This document shows positions 23,001 to 31,705 of a stretch of DNA of 64,000 nucleotides, piece after piece. Position numbers and translations under genes: made by a program. The notes beneath the pieces are model-generated. The model was not told where the DNA came from and ran no database searches. It saw only the letters and a list, made by a program, of their open reading frames with translations. Position 1 is the first letter of the stretch. Each line of letters begins with the position of its first letter. The DNA comes from Dehalococcoidia bacterium (lineage in GTDB: Bacteria > Chloroflexota > Dehalococcoidia > Tepidiformales > Tepidiformaceae): the NCBI GenBank assembly GCA_022824925.1, contig JAJDYW010000034.1, positions 1 through 64,000 on the forward strand. Reading direction: 5' to 3'.

Positions 23001-25016
23001 ATGCCGGCAAGGGTTGTTTTGCCGCTGGCGGGGGCGGTCGTCGTGGGCGGGGCGCTGCTCCTGTGGGCGGCACCGGCCGGCGCCCAGAACCCCGGCGAAT
23101 GCGCGACCGAGCGACTCCGGGCCCCCGCACTCGGGGGAGCGACCTACAGCGCGACGGCGACGGTCACGCCGGGGGAGGGGGCGCGGGGCGCCACCCTGGA
23201 CCTGCAGGCGTTCAGCGACCTCGGCGCGCAGCTCGCCATCACCCGGCAGACCGCGGTGTTGGGCCGGCAGGCGGTGAGCCTCAAGACGACGGTGGTCGCG
23301 CCGGACGGTGTCGCCTGGATCCAGGCAACCGTGCGGGTAAGGGGCGCGGATGGATGCCGGGCCAGCGCAGGCGTGTCCGTCGCGCTGGAGAAGGAGCCTC
23401 CGCCGTCCGACCCCCGCACGGCCACCCCCACCCCCACACGGGCGCCAGATCCGGGACCCACACCCACTCCCACTCCGACGCCGCCCCCCATCGGCCCGCT
23501 GCTCTTCAACGGCGACTTCGAGGAGGCGGACGGCGGCGAGCCCGTGGCCTGGCGGAGCCGCGGGGGCATCGTGACCACCGCCGGCGGAGTGGCGGGATCG
23601 CAGGGCGTAGCGCTCATCTCGACGACGGACGCCACCAAGTGGCTCTGGCAGGCGGTCACGGTCGAGGGCGGGGAGTGGTACGGAGCGGAGGCCCGGGCGC
23701 GCGTCTCGGGGGAGGGGGCGGCCTTCCTGCGGATCGCCTGGTACTCCTCGCGGGATGCGAGCGGGCGCCAGCTCGCAACGGTGACGGGCGAAGCGACGAG
23801 CAGGAGCGCGTGGACCCCCGTCACCGTGGGACCGGCGCAGGCGCCCCCGGAGGCACGGTCGGCTGCCGTGCGGCTGATGTTCGCGCCGGCGTCGGAGCGG
23901 AGCGCCGTGGCGACCTTCGACGACGCCTCGTTCGGCCCCGGCGAGGCGCCAACACCGACCCCGACCCCGACACCAACCCCGACACCAACCCCGACGCCAA
24001 CGCCAACGCCGACGCCGACACCAACGTCGACCCCCACACCGACACCTACTGCCGCCTCGACCCCGACTCCCACCCTCACGGCGCCTCCAGCGCGGGCGAC
24101 CCCAACCCCTTCGAGCACCGCACCATCCGCCACCCCCACGACGACCCCCGCCCCCACCTCAACCGCAGCGCCTCCGACACCGACCCCGCCGCCACCCGCC
24201 CCGGCGCGGACGGCGCCGGCCGCCGACCCCTCAACCGCCACCGTCACGGAGACGCCACCGCCCTCCGGGCCCCCGGCGCTGCGGCTCTCGGAAGTGCTGG
24301 CGGACCCGGTCGAGCCGGGCGTCGACCGCGACTTCGAGTGGGTGGAGCTGGTGAACACGTCCGGCATCGTCGTCAGCACGGCGGGGTGGACCATCGCGGA
24401 TGCGGACTCGGTCGACGCGCTTCCGGCCGTGGAGGTGCCGCCCGGCGGCTTCGTGGTGGTAGCCGCCGAGGCAGCCGTCCTGCCGGTGAACGCGCTCGTC
24501 GTGCGTGCGCCCGACGGGGCGATCGGGAACGGCTTGAACAACGCGGGGGACACCCTCCGCCTGCTCTCCCCGGCGGGCGATGTCGTCGATGCGCTCTCGT
24601 TTGGCGACAATAGGGGCGTGTTCACCTCACCACCTGCCGCCACGGGGGCGGGCGAGACGCTCGGCGCCCGCGACTTCGGCCCTGCCATCGCGGAGCGCTG
24701 GGCGTTGACGGTGCGGCCATCGCCGGGCGCGCCGAACGTCTTCCCGGAGGAGCGACCAGCGCCGCCTTCGCCAACACCGGAGCCGCGGGCAACGCCGGCT
24801 TCCGGGGAGGCCACGGCGAAGCCGGTCGCGAGCGGGGAGGCCGTGGCGCCGCCCGAGCCCTCGCGGACGCCCGCGGCGCTCTCGGTGCGCTTCGAGCGCG
24901 AGCCGGGGAGCCCCGCGCCATGGATCGCGCTGGGGGGCATCGGTGGCGCGAGTCTCGTGCTCACCCTGGCGACGTTCGCGCGGACGTGGCGGGAGAGGCG
25001 GCATCGTGCCGGTTGA
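23001..25016 (+). CDS. Secreted, membrane-anchored lamin-tail-domain protein with PT-rich linker
   Basis: A 671-aa surface protein. It has a signal peptide (residues 1-29, ending A-P-A-G-A-Q), a beta-rich domain near 40-130, a second carbohydrate-binding-like domain near 165-310, a Pro-Thr repeat linker near 315-410, a lamin-tail domain near 420-570 (L-R-L-S-E-V-L-A-D-P...F-E-W-V-E-L-V-N-T-S), a second low-complexity stretch and a C-terminal membrane helix W-I-A-L-G-G-I-G-G-A-S-L-V-L-T-L followed by R-x-x-R-R-H. Likely cell-envelope attached. Its end overlaps the next gene start by 11 bases. Confidence 0.85.
   Translation: MPARVVLPLAGAVVVGGALLLWAAPAGAQNPGECATERLRAPALGGATYSATATVTPGEGARGATLDLQAFSDLGAQLAITRQTAVLGRQAVSLKTTVVAPDGVAWIQATVRVRGADGCRASAGVSVALEKEPPPSDPRTATPTPTRAPDPGPTPTPTPTPPPIGPLLFNGDFEEADGGEPVAWRSRGGIVTTAGGVAGSQGVALISTTDATKWLWQAVTVEGGEWYGAEARARVSGEGAAFLRIAWYSSRDASGRQLATVTGEATSRSAWTPVTVGPAQAPPEARSAAVRLMFAPASERSAVATFDDASFGPGEAPTPTPTPTPTPTPTPTPTPTPTPTPTSTPTPTPTAASTPTPTLTAPPARATPTPSSTAPSATPTTTPAPTSTAAPPTPTPPPPAPARTAPAADPSTATVTETPPPSGPPALRLSEVLADPVEPGVDRDFEWVELVNTSGIVVSTAGWTIADADSVDALPAVEVPPGGFVVVAAEAAVLPVNALVVRAPDGAIGNGLNNAGDTLRLLSPAGDVVDALSFGDNRGVFTSPPAATGAGETLGARDFGPAIAERWALTVRPSPGAPNVFPEERPAPPSPTPEPRATPASGEATAKPVASGEAVAPPEPSRTPAALSVRFEREPGSPAPWIALGGIGGASLVLTLATFARTWRERRHRAG
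23948..24070 (+). repeat. Degenerate hexamer repeats encoding Pro-Thr
   Basis: Tandem CCGACN units of 6 bases encode a (Pro-Thr)n linker in the lamin-tail protein. Further patches occur at 23425-23490 and 24075-24200. Such tracts can expand or contract. Confidence 0.8.
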
Positions 25017-26463
25017 GCGGCTGCAGAAGATCCTGTCGAACGCTGGGGTGGCGTCGCGGCGGTCGGCCGAGGCGATGATCGTCGCGGGACGCGTGGCCGT
25101 GAACGGCAAGACAGTCGACACGCTCGGGGCCCGCGCCGATCCCGACCGGGACGAGATCACGCTGGACGGTACGCCCGTGTTGCGGGAGCGCTACCGTTAT
25201 GTCGCCCTCAACAAGCCGGCGGGCGTCCTCTCGACGACGCGGGACGACCGCGGCCGCCCGACCGTCGTGTCGCTGGTCGAGGCGACGGGGGCGACGCTGC
25301 ACCCGGTCGGAAGGCTCGACCTGGAGAGCGAAGGTCTGATCGTGCTGACGAACGACGGGACCCTCACCGAGCTCTTGACCCATCCCCGGCACGAGGTGCG
25401 CAAGGAGTACCTCGTCGCCATCGATCAGCCCCTGGGAAAGCGAGGCCGGGAGCGGCTCGTGCGGGGCGTCCGGCACGAGGGTGAACGGCTGAAAGCCGAC
25501 GCCGTGCAGGTGGTGAGCCCGAGCGGGTCGCCGGAGCAGCCGGACCCGCGCTGGCTCCTGGTCGCGCTGCACGGGGGCCGCAAGCGCGAGATCCGGCGAA
25601 TGCTCTCGGTCGTCGGCCGGCGGGTCGTGACGCTTCGGCGCATCCGCATCGGCCCGCTGGCACTGGGGATGCTCGCCTCCGGCGAGAGCCGGGACCTCTC
25701 GCCGGAGGAGGTGGAAGCCCTCTACGAGGCGGCCAAGCGGGCCGCGACGCGGCCTCGCGGTAGCATGTCGCCGGCGCCGGACATGAAACGCGAGCACCCG
25801 CACCCCATCGCCATCGACGGGCCCGCCGCCTCGGGCAAGAGCACGCTCGCACGGGCGCTCGTCGAGCGCTTCGGCTACGTGCTGCTCGACACGGGGCTGA
25901 TGTACCGCGCGGTCGCGCTGGCGGCGCTGCGGGGGGAGGTCCCGGCGAGCGACGCCGCGACCTGCGCGGCGATCGCGCGGGAGGGGGGGCTGGCGCTCGC
26001 GGTCGCGGACCGGGAGACGCGCATCCTGCTCGCGGGGGAGGACGTGACCGACCTGCTGCGCTCCCCGGAGGTCGAGGCGAGCGTGAGCGCCTACGCGGCC
26101 GTCGCCGAGGTGCGCCGGGAGCTGGTCGCGCAGCAGCGGCTGTTCGCGGCGCAGCGGCCGTGCGTGCTGGTGGGGCGCGACATCGGTTCGGTGGTGCTGC
26201 CGAAGGCGCCCGTGAAGTTCTACCTGCACGCCTCGGAGGCGGTGCGGGCGCGGCGGCGCGGGGAACAGGCGGCGGAGTGGGGCGAGCGCCAGAGCGCCAG
26301 CGAGGCGAGCCGCGACATCAGCGGGCGGGACGTGACCGACAGCACGCGGGCGGCCAGCCCGCTGGTCGTGCCGGAGGGCGCCATCGAGATCGACAGCGGG
26401 GAACTGGACGCCGATGCGATGATTGCCCGCGCGATAGCCGTTATCGAGGAGCAAACGACGTGA
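25006..26463 (+). CDS. Fused pseudouridine synthase (RluB-like) and cytidylate kinase
   Basis: A single 485-codon frame. Residues 1-60 are an S4 RNA-binding domain (R-L-Q-K-I-L-S-N-A-G-V-A-S-R-R). Residues 65-245 are an RluB/RsuA pseudouridine synthase with the catalytic G-R-L-D near 104. From about 263 a cytidylate kinase follows (I-A-I-D-G-P-A-A-S-G-K-S-T near 267-279, L-L-D-T-G-L-M-Y-R near 292, a G-R-D-I-G near 387). There is no stop between the halves. rluB and cmk are often neighbours, so this is a gene fusion or a lost stop. GTG at 25006 has a GGAGAGG box. The plsC start overlaps its stop. Confidence 0.88.
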   Translation: MPVERLQKILSNAGVASRRSAEAMIVAGRVAVNGKTVDTLGARADPDRDEITLDGTPVLRERYRYVALNKPAGVLSTTRDDRGRPTVVSLVEATGATLHPVGRLDLESEGLIVLTNDGTLTELLTHPRHEVRKEYLVAIDQPLGKRGRERLVRGVRHEGERLKADAVQVVSPSGSPEQPDPRWLLVALHGGRKREIRRMLSVVGRRVVTLRRIRIGPLALGMLASGESRDLSPEEVEALYEAAKRAATRPRGSMSPAPDMKREHPHPIAIDGPAASGKSTLARALVERFGYVLLDTGLMYRAVALAALRGEVPASDAATCAAIAREGGLALAVADRETRILLAGEDVTDLLRSPEVEASVSAYAAVAEVRRELVAQQRLFAAQRPCVLVGRDIGSVVLPKAPVKFYLHASEAVRARRRGEQAAEWGERQSASEASRDISGRDVTDSTRAASPLVVPEGAIEIDSGELDADAMIARAIAVIEEQTT

Positions 26464-27122
26464 AAGCGCTGGGCCGGTTCGTCTGGAAACTCTACGTGCC
26501 GTGTTTCTACTGGTGGTCGGTGTGGACCTCGTACGGGATCCTGCTGCTGATGGCGCGCTGGCGGGTGGTGGGCCGGGAGCACGTGGCCGGCGGGCCGCTC
26601 ATCCTCGCCTCGAGCCACCTGGGGAACGTGGACCCGATGATGCTCGCCATCGCCATTGCCCCGCGCCGGCGCTACATCCGCTTCATGGCGAAGGAGCAGC
26701 TGTTCCGCTACGTGCTGACGCCGTTCGTCATCGGCTGGAACCCGATCCGGCTGTACCGGGGCGCCTCCGACCGGGGAGCGCTGCGCAAGGCCGAGGCGGA
26801 GGTCCGCGAAGGCGGGCTGCTGGGGATGTTCCCCGAGGGCACACGCAGCAAGACGGGCAGCCTCGGGCGGCTGCAGGGGGGCACGGCGCTGATCGCACTG
26901 CGCACGAACACGTCCATCCTGCCCTGCCGCGTCTTCAACACGAACGTGCTCGGGAAGAAGGGGCACCTCTTCCCGCGGCCCCAGCTCACCGTGCGCTTCG
27001 GAAAGCCCTTCCCGGTCGAGCGGCGAACAGGGCCGCTGGCCGAGCAGGTCGAAGAGCTGACGGAGCGCATCCGGGAGGAGCTGGAGGCGTTGCTGCTCGA
27101 GCACGAGGCGGAGGCGGCGTGA
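26460..27122 (+). CDS. plsC: 1-acyl-sn-glycerol-3-phosphate acyltransferase
   Basis: A 220-aa PlsC-type acyltransferase making phosphatidic acid. The catalytic H-x4-D is S-S-H-L-G-N-V-D near 51-58, and F-P-E-G-T-R-S near 123-129 is the glycerol-phosphate-binding motif. An N-terminal hydrophobic segment anchors it to the membrane. It overlaps the fused gene before it and the gene after it by GTGA. Confidence 0.94.
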   Translation: MKALGRFVWKLYVPCFYWWSVWTSYGILLLMARWRVVGREHVAGGPLILASSHLGNVDPMMLAIAIAPRRRYIRFMAKEQLFRYVLTPFVIGWNPIRLYRGASDRGALRKAEAEVREGGLLGMFPEGTRSKTGSLGRLQGGTALIALRTNTSILPCRVFNTNVLGKKGHLFPRPQLTVRFGKPFPVERRTGPLAEQVEELTERIREELEALLLEHEAEAA

Positions 27123-28552
27123 AGGAACCCGAGGGCGGCGTCGTCTCGTCCGTCGCCCACGGGTCGCTGGCGGAGGCGGCGGGGATCGTGCCGGGTGACG
27201 CAATCGTCGCCATCGACGGGCGCACCCTGCGCGATGCGGTCGACTACCAGTTCTACGCGGCCGAACCGGAGATCACGGCGCGCTTCCGCAAGGCCGACGG
27301 CAGCGAGGACCTGGTCGTGTTCGAGAAGGACCCGGACGAGGACCTCGGGCTGGGGTTCGAGCGGGCCACCTGGGACGGCGTGCAGGTCTGCAACAACACC
27401 TGCTTCTTCTGCTTCCTGAAGGGCCTGCCGAAGGGCCTGCGCAAGCCTCTCTACCTGAAGGACGACGACTACCGGCTGAGCTTCCTGCACGGCAACTTCG
27501 TGACGCTGACCAACCTGACGGACGAGGACTGGGCGCGTCTCGAGGAGCAACGCCTGAGCCCACTCAACGTCTCCGTGCACGCGACGGACGTGGATCTGCG
27601 GCGAAAGCTACTCGGGAACGAGCGCGCCCCCGACGTGACCGCGCAACTCGAGCGGCTGTGCGACCTCGGGCTGCGCGTGCACACGCAGATCGTGCTGACG
27701 CCGGGGGTGAACGACGGCGCGGCGCTGGAGCGCTCGCTCGCCGACCTGACGGCGCTCTACCCGACCGTGCAGACCGTGTCGGTGGTGCCGGTGGGGGCGA
27801 GCCCGCGGCTGGAGGAGTGGTCGCGCGAGCGCGACGGGATCGAGCTGGCGCCGCCGGAGCGCGAGTTCGCGCGGGGGCTGATCGCGACGATCCGGCGCTT
27901 CCAGCGCGCCTGCGAGGAGGCGCACGGCGCCAGCATCGTGCAGTGCGCGGACGAATACTACCTGGCGGCGGGGCGCCCGATGCCCTCGGCCGGCCGCTAC
28001 GACGGCTTCCCGCAGTACGAGAACGGCATCGGCATGGTGCGCACGCTGCTCGACGACTGGTCGCGGCTGCGCCGGCGGTTGCGCTCGACGCCGGCGCCGG
28101 AGCTCGCCGCCAAGCGGGTCGCGATCGCCTGCGGGACGCTGATCGCGCCCGTGCTGGCGCGCCTGACCGAGGCGTTCGCGGCCGAGACGGGCATCGAGGC
28201 GACGGTCTTCCCGGTAACCAACACGCTCTTCGGGGAGCGCGTGAACGTGAGCGGCCTCCTGAGCGGGGGCGACTTCGTGCGGACGCTGGGCGGGGTCGAG
28301 GCGGATCTCGTGCTGCTGCCCCGCACGAGCCTCGACTACTTCGGCGAGCGCTTCCTCGACAGCATGACCGTCGCGGAGGTGGCGGAGGGCATCGGGGCGC
28401 CGGTCGCCTTCGCGACCTCGCTGAGCGAGGCGTTCGGGGCGATCCAGGCGGGACCGCACGCGCCGGAGGCCGCGGTCGCGCCGAACGGGGCGTTCTGGAG
28501 CGACAGCGCCATCGACGTGCCGGTTGAGGGCGTCTGGGCGGAAGGGGAGTAA
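27119..28552 (+). CDS. DUF512-type radical SAM/PDZ protein
   Basis: A 477-aa protein. Residues 1-70 form a PDZ-like domain (S-L-A-E-A-A-G-I-V-P-G-D-A-I-V-A-I-D-G). The segment C-N-N-T-C-F-F-C near 97-104 matches a C-x3-C-x2-C radical SAM triad, and the C-terminal region is the DUF512 domain. Its reaction is unknown. GTG overlaps the plsC stop, so it is translated from the same transcript. Confidence 0.85.
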   Translation: MKEPEGGVVSSVAHGSLAEAAGIVPGDAIVAIDGRTLRDAVDYQFYAAEPEITARFRKADGSEDLVVFEKDPDEDLGLGFERATWDGVQVCNNTCFFCFLKGLPKGLRKPLYLKDDDYRLSFLHGNFVTLTNLTDEDWARLEEQRLSPLNVSVHATDVDLRRKLLGNERAPDVTAQLERLCDLGLRVHTQIVLTPGVNDGAALERSLADLTALYPTVQTVSVVPVGASPRLEEWSRERDGIELAPPEREFARGLIATIRRFQRACEEAHGASIVQCADEYYLAAGRPMPSAGRYDGFPQYENGIGMVRTLLDDWSRLRRRLRSTPAPELAAKRVAIACGTLIAPVLARLTEAFAAETGIEATVFPVTNTLFGERVNVSGLLSGGDFVRTLGGVEADLVLLPRTSLDYFGERFLDSMTVAEVAEGIGAPVAFATSLSEAFGAIQAGPHAPEAAVAPNGAFWSDSAIDVPVEGVWAEGE

Positions 28553-28555
28553 TCT
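28550..28555 (+). promoter_or_regulatory. -10 box TAATCT, leaderless arrangement
   Basis: Ends 6 bases before the ferredoxin ATG. It overlaps the end of the previous gene. Confidence 0.45.
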
Positions 28556-28561
28556 GGAGCC

Positions 28562-28873
28562 ATGCCACGGGTTCGCGTCGAGCCGCTGGGGATCGAGGTC
28601 GAGGCGCCGTACGGCGAGACGGTGATGGACGCCGTCTGCGCGCAGGGGTACTTCTGGCCGATCGGCTGCGACAAGACGGGCGAGTGCACGAACTGCGCGA
28701 TGGAGGTCATCTCCGGGGTGGGGCGGCTGAGCGCGATGGGCCGCTACGAGCGGGCCAACCTGATCCGCCAGCGGGGCCAGCGGTCGATCGAGGACCCGCG
28801 GCTGCGGCTGGCCTGCCAGGCGCACGTCGAGGGGGACGTGGTGGTGGAGAAACGGGGCGTCGAGCCGCTCTAG
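28562..28873 (+). CDS. 2Fe-2S ferredoxin
   Basis: A 103-aa plant-type ferredoxin. The ligands are C-D-K-T-G-E-C-T-N-C at 36, 42 and 45, with a fourth Cys at 85 (L-A-C-Q). Cys26 is not expected to be a ligand. It may serve P450 or oxygenase enzymes elsewhere; here it sits alone between unrelated genes. ATG 28562 follows a -10 box by 6 bases. Confidence 0.93.
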   Translation: MPRVRVEPLGIEVEAPYGETVMDAVCAQGYFWPIGCDKTGECTNCAMEVISGVGRLSAMGRYERANLIRQRGQRSIEDPRLRLACQAHVEGDVVVEKRGVEPL

Positions 28874-28905
28874 CGCGCAGGTTCGCCCGAACCGGCCCCC
28901 GCGCC

Positions 28906-28911
28906 TAGACT
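28906..28911 (+). promoter_or_regulatory. -10 box TAGACT
   Basis: Precedes the MobA-like gene by 27 bases, with TTCGCC at 28882-28887 as a weak -35 at 18 bases. Confidence 0.45.
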
Positions 28912-28938
28912 GCAGGCACGCGAAGGGGCGCCACCAGC

Positions 28939-29529
28939 ATGATCTCCAGCATCCTCCTGGCAGCCGGCCTGTCGACCCGCATGGGGCAGCCCAAGGCGCT
29001 CCTCGACTGGGGTGGCGAACCCCTCATCCGCTACCAGATCCGGCAGCTCCAGGAGGCGGGCGTCGACGAGGTCGTCGTCGTCCTCGGGTACCGCGCCGAC
29101 GAGATCCGCCGGAAGCTGCACGGGCTCACCTACCGCAGTGTCCTGAACCCGGTGTACCAGCTCGGGCGGGCGGGGTCGCTGCGGGCGGGGGCGAAGGCGG
29201 TCGAGCGCGAGGCCTCCGCGATCGTCATCCTGAACGTGGACCAGCCCCGACCGGCCGACCTGATCCGGTCCGTCATCGAGGCGCACTCGTCGGCGGCGAG
29301 CGCGACCCGTCCCGCGTGCGGCGACCGCCACGGCCATCCGGTGGTGGTGGCGGGGCGGCTGCGGGGCGAGCTGGTGGCGGCGACCGAGGACGAGCGCGGC
29401 CTGCGCGGCGTCATAGAGGCGCACGCCGGCGAGATCGTCGACGTGGCCTGCGACGAACGCTGCCTCCTGGACCTGAACACGCCCGACGACTACGAGGCCG
29501 CCGTCGCCGCCCTGGCCGGCGACGCCTGA
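28939..29529 (+). CDS. MobA/MocA-like nucleotidyltransferase
   Basis: A 196-aa protein with L-A-A-G-L-S-T-R-M-G-Q-P-K-A near 7-20 and N-V-D-Q-P-R near 98-103. The pattern matches cytidylyl- or guanylyltransferases acting on molybdopterin or related sugar acceptors. The exact substrate cannot be told. Its stop is 4 bases before the next gene's start. Confidence 0.88.
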   Translation: MISSILLAAGLSTRMGQPKALLDWGGEPLIRYQIRQLQEAGVDEVVVVLGYRADEIRRKLHGLTYRSVLNPVYQLGRAGSLRAGAKAVEREASAIVILNVDQPRPADLIRSVIEAHSSAASATRPACGDRHGHPVVVAGRLRGELVAATEDERGLRGVIEAHAGEIVDVACDERCLLDLNTPDDYEAAVAALAGDA

Positions 29530-29533
29530 GGGC

Positions 29534-30229
29534 GTGCCCTCCCGGCGCACGTTCGAACCCGCCTACCGGGGGGTCATCTTCGACCTCGATGAGACGCTCA
29601 TCGACAGCCGCACGGCCTGGCGCTACACGGTCGAGGAGACGCTGATGAGCGTCGCCAACCGGCGCATCGACGCGCGCCCCCTGGTGGAGGAATACCACCG
29701 GCGCCCCTGGCGGGACAGCCTCGCGATCCTGCTCGACGATCCGGAGGAGCGCCAACGGGCGGGGGAGCTCTGCGAGCGCATCGCGGGGCGAAGCGCGATG
29801 AAGCGGCTGCTCGTGTTCGACGGGACGGGCATGGCGCTGGACGAAATCCGGGGGGCGCACATCGAGATCGGGGCGATCTCGCGGCTGCCCCACGCGGTCG
29901 CGCTCAAGCAGGCGCAGGCGACGGGCCTCGACCGCTTCCTGACGGTGCTCTCGGCCACGCCGGAGGGAGGAGGCTGGGACGCGGGGGCGCGGGCCGGGGA
30001 GTGCCTCTCCTACTTCGGGCGCGAGGCCGGCGCCTGCATCTTCGTGGGGGCGGAGGCGCGGGACGTGGAGGCGGCGGGGAAGCTGGGGGTGGTGGCGCTG
30101 CGGGCGGCGTGGCCACCGGGCGGGGAATCGCCCGGCGGGGAGGCGCTGGCATCGCCCGCGGCGGCCGCGGTGGCGCTGCTGTTCGGCCTCGAGGCGGCCG
30201 GACTATCGCCAGAAACAGAGGCGGGCTAG
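29534..30229 (+). CDS. HAD-superfamily hydrolase
   Basis: A 231-aa protein. Motif I is F-D-L-D-E-T-L-I-D near 17-24. A-L-K near 122 may be the lysine of motif III and F-V-G-A-E-A-R-D near 170 is motif IV-like. The L-S-A-T segment is motif II. The C-terminal part is Ala/Pro/Gly-rich. GTG 29534 is the start. Function is unknown. Confidence 0.82.
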   Translation: MPSRRTFEPAYRGVIFDLDETLIDSRTAWRYTVEETLMSVANRRIDARPLVEEYHRRPWRDSLAILLDDPEERQRAGELCERIAGRSAMKRLLVFDGTGMALDEIRGAHIEIGAISRLPHAVALKQAQATGLDRFLTVLSATPEGGGWDAGARAGECLSYFGREAGACIFVGAEARDVEAAGKLGVVALRAAWPPGGESPGGEALASPAAAAVALLFGLEAAGLSPETEAG

Positions 30230-30265
30230 GCTTCACCCACCTTCTCAACACAAACGGGGTTTCAC

Positions 30266-31282
30266 GTGGCTACCAGGATCGGGATCAACGGCTTCGGACG
30301 GATCGGCAGGCAGGTCTTCAAGGCGATCAGCGAGCGGCACGGCGACACGCTCGAGGTCGTCGCCATCAACGACCTCGTCGACACCGAGACGAACGCGAAC
30401 CTGCTGAAGTACGACAGCAACTACGGTCCCTGGGACCGCGATGTGCGGGCGACGGACGAGGGCATCGCCGTCGACGGGCGGCTCGTGCAGGTGTTCAGCG
30501 AGCGCGATCCGGGCCAGATTCCCTGGGGCTCCGCCGGCGTGGAGATCGTAATCGAGTCCACGGGCTTCTTCACCGACGCCACGAAGGCGGCGGCGCACCG
30601 TCGCGACAGCGTCAAGAAGGTCGTGATCAGCGCGCCGGCGCGGAACGAGGACCTCACGGTCGTTCTCGGGGTGAACGACGACACCTACGACCCCGCCGAG
30701 CACCACGTCATCTCGAACGCAAGCTGCACGACCAACGGCCTGGCGCCGGTGGTGAAGGTGCTGGTCGATAACTTCGGGCTGGTGAAGGGCCAGATGACGA
30801 CGGTCCACAGCTACACGAGCTCGCAGAAGATCCTCGACCAGGCGGGCGGAGGCGACCCGCGCGAGATGCGCTCGGGGCCGCTCAACATCGTGCCCACCTC
30901 GACCGGGGCGGCGCGGGCGCTGCGCCTCGTCATCCCCGAGGTGGAGGGCAAGCTCGACGGGCTCGCCTACCGCGTCCCCACCCCGACGGTCTCGATCGTC
31001 GAGATCGTGGCCTTGACCGAGAAGGAGACGACGAAGGAAGAGGTCAACGCGATCGTCTCGGAGACGGCCGGGGAGCAGATGAAGGGCATCCTCGGGATCA
31101 CCGACGACCCCGTGGTCTCCATGGACCTGAAGGGCGACGAGCGCTCGAGCGTCGTCGACGGGCGTTCGACGAACGTGGTCGGCGGGAACCTGGTGAAGGT
31201 GGCGGCCTGGTACGACAACGAGTGGGGCTACGCCTGCCGCCTGAGCGACCTGAGCGCGATGCTCGTGGAGCGCGGGCTGTAG
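30266..31282 (+). CDS. gap: Glyceraldehyde-3-phosphate dehydrogenase
   Basis: A 338-aa NAD-dependent enzyme of glycolysis. N-terminal G-I-N-G-F-G-R-I-G-R at 5-14, the catalytic S-N-A-S-C-T-T-N near 153-160 and the W-Y-D-N-E-W-G-Y near 315 are all present. GTG 30266 is the start. No phosphoglycerate kinase follows, so it is an isolated gene here. Confidence 0.97.
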   Translation: MATRIGINGFGRIGRQVFKAISERHGDTLEVVAINDLVDTETNANLLKYDSNYGPWDRDVRATDEGIAVDGRLVQVFSERDPGQIPWGSAGVEIVIESTGFFTDATKAAAHRRDSVKKVVISAPARNEDLTVVLGVNDDTYDPAEHHVISNASCTTNGLAPVVKVLVDNFGLVKGQMTTVHSYTSSQKILDQAGGGDPREMRSGPLNIVPTSTGAARALRLVIPEVEGKLDGLAYRVPTPTVSIVEIVALTEKETTKEEVNAIVSETAGEQMKGILGITDDPVVSMDLKGDERSSVVDGRSTNVVGGNLVKVAAWYDNEWGYACRLSDLSAMLVERGL

Positions 31283-31309
31283 GTGAAGGGCGCCTCACCG
31301 GTGGTCAGG

Positions 31310-31315
31310 TAGGAT
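31310..31315 (+). promoter_or_regulatory. -10 box TAGGAT, leaderless arrangement
   Basis: Ends 6 bases before the ATG of the aspartyl-protease-like gene. Confidence 0.45.
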
Positions 31316-31321
31316 CGCGCC

Positions 31322-31678
31322 ATGGGAACCTTCGATGTCCCGGTGCGCATCTCAGGGATGAATGGTGGGGCGTCCATCGACATTGAGGCGACCGTCGACA
31401 CGGGTTCGGCGTACACGACCCTGCCGGCAAGCGTCCTGCGCGAGCTAGGCGTCGAACCGATTGATCGACGTCGCTTCGTCCTGGCCGACGGCCACATTGT
31501 CGAGACCGAGATCGGCGAGGCCCGGGCCACGCTTGGCGATGCGAGCATCACGACCGTCGCTGCCTTCGGCGAGGAAGGATCCCCGCCCCTGCTGGGCGCG
31601 TACACCCTGGAGGGGCTGGGACTGGCCGTGGATCTGGTCATGAAGCGGCTCGTCCCCGCCCGGCTCATCATGTACTAG
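31322..31678 (+). CDS. Retroviral-type aspartyl protease-fold protein
   Basis: A 118-aa single-domain protein with V-D-T-G-S-A-Y-T at 25-32 (catalytic Asp26) and a hydrophobic-hydrophobic-Gly after L-L-G-A-Y-T-L-E-G near 90-98. This is the clan AA fold, active as a dimer. Its substrate is unknown. It stands alone between gap and ffh. Confidence 0.85.
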   Translation: MGTFDVPVRISGMNGGASIDIEATVDTGSAYTTLPASVLRELGVEPIDRRRFVLADGHIVETEIGEARATLGDASITTVAAFGEEGSPPLLGAYTLEGLGLAVDLVMKRLVPARLIMY

Positions 31679-31692
31679 GGCCCTCGCGGACG

Positions 31693-31698
31693 TACACT
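31693..31698 (+). promoter_or_regulatory. -10 box TACACT, leaderless arrangement
   Basis: Ends 7 bases before the ffh ATG, which lacks an SD. Confidence 0.5.
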
Positions 31699-31705
31699 CG
31701 TATCC

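Noticed and set aside
23948..24200. Tandem repeat as CRISPR
   Set aside because: Short hexamer units encode Pro-Thr in frame; no spacers or direct repeats of array type.
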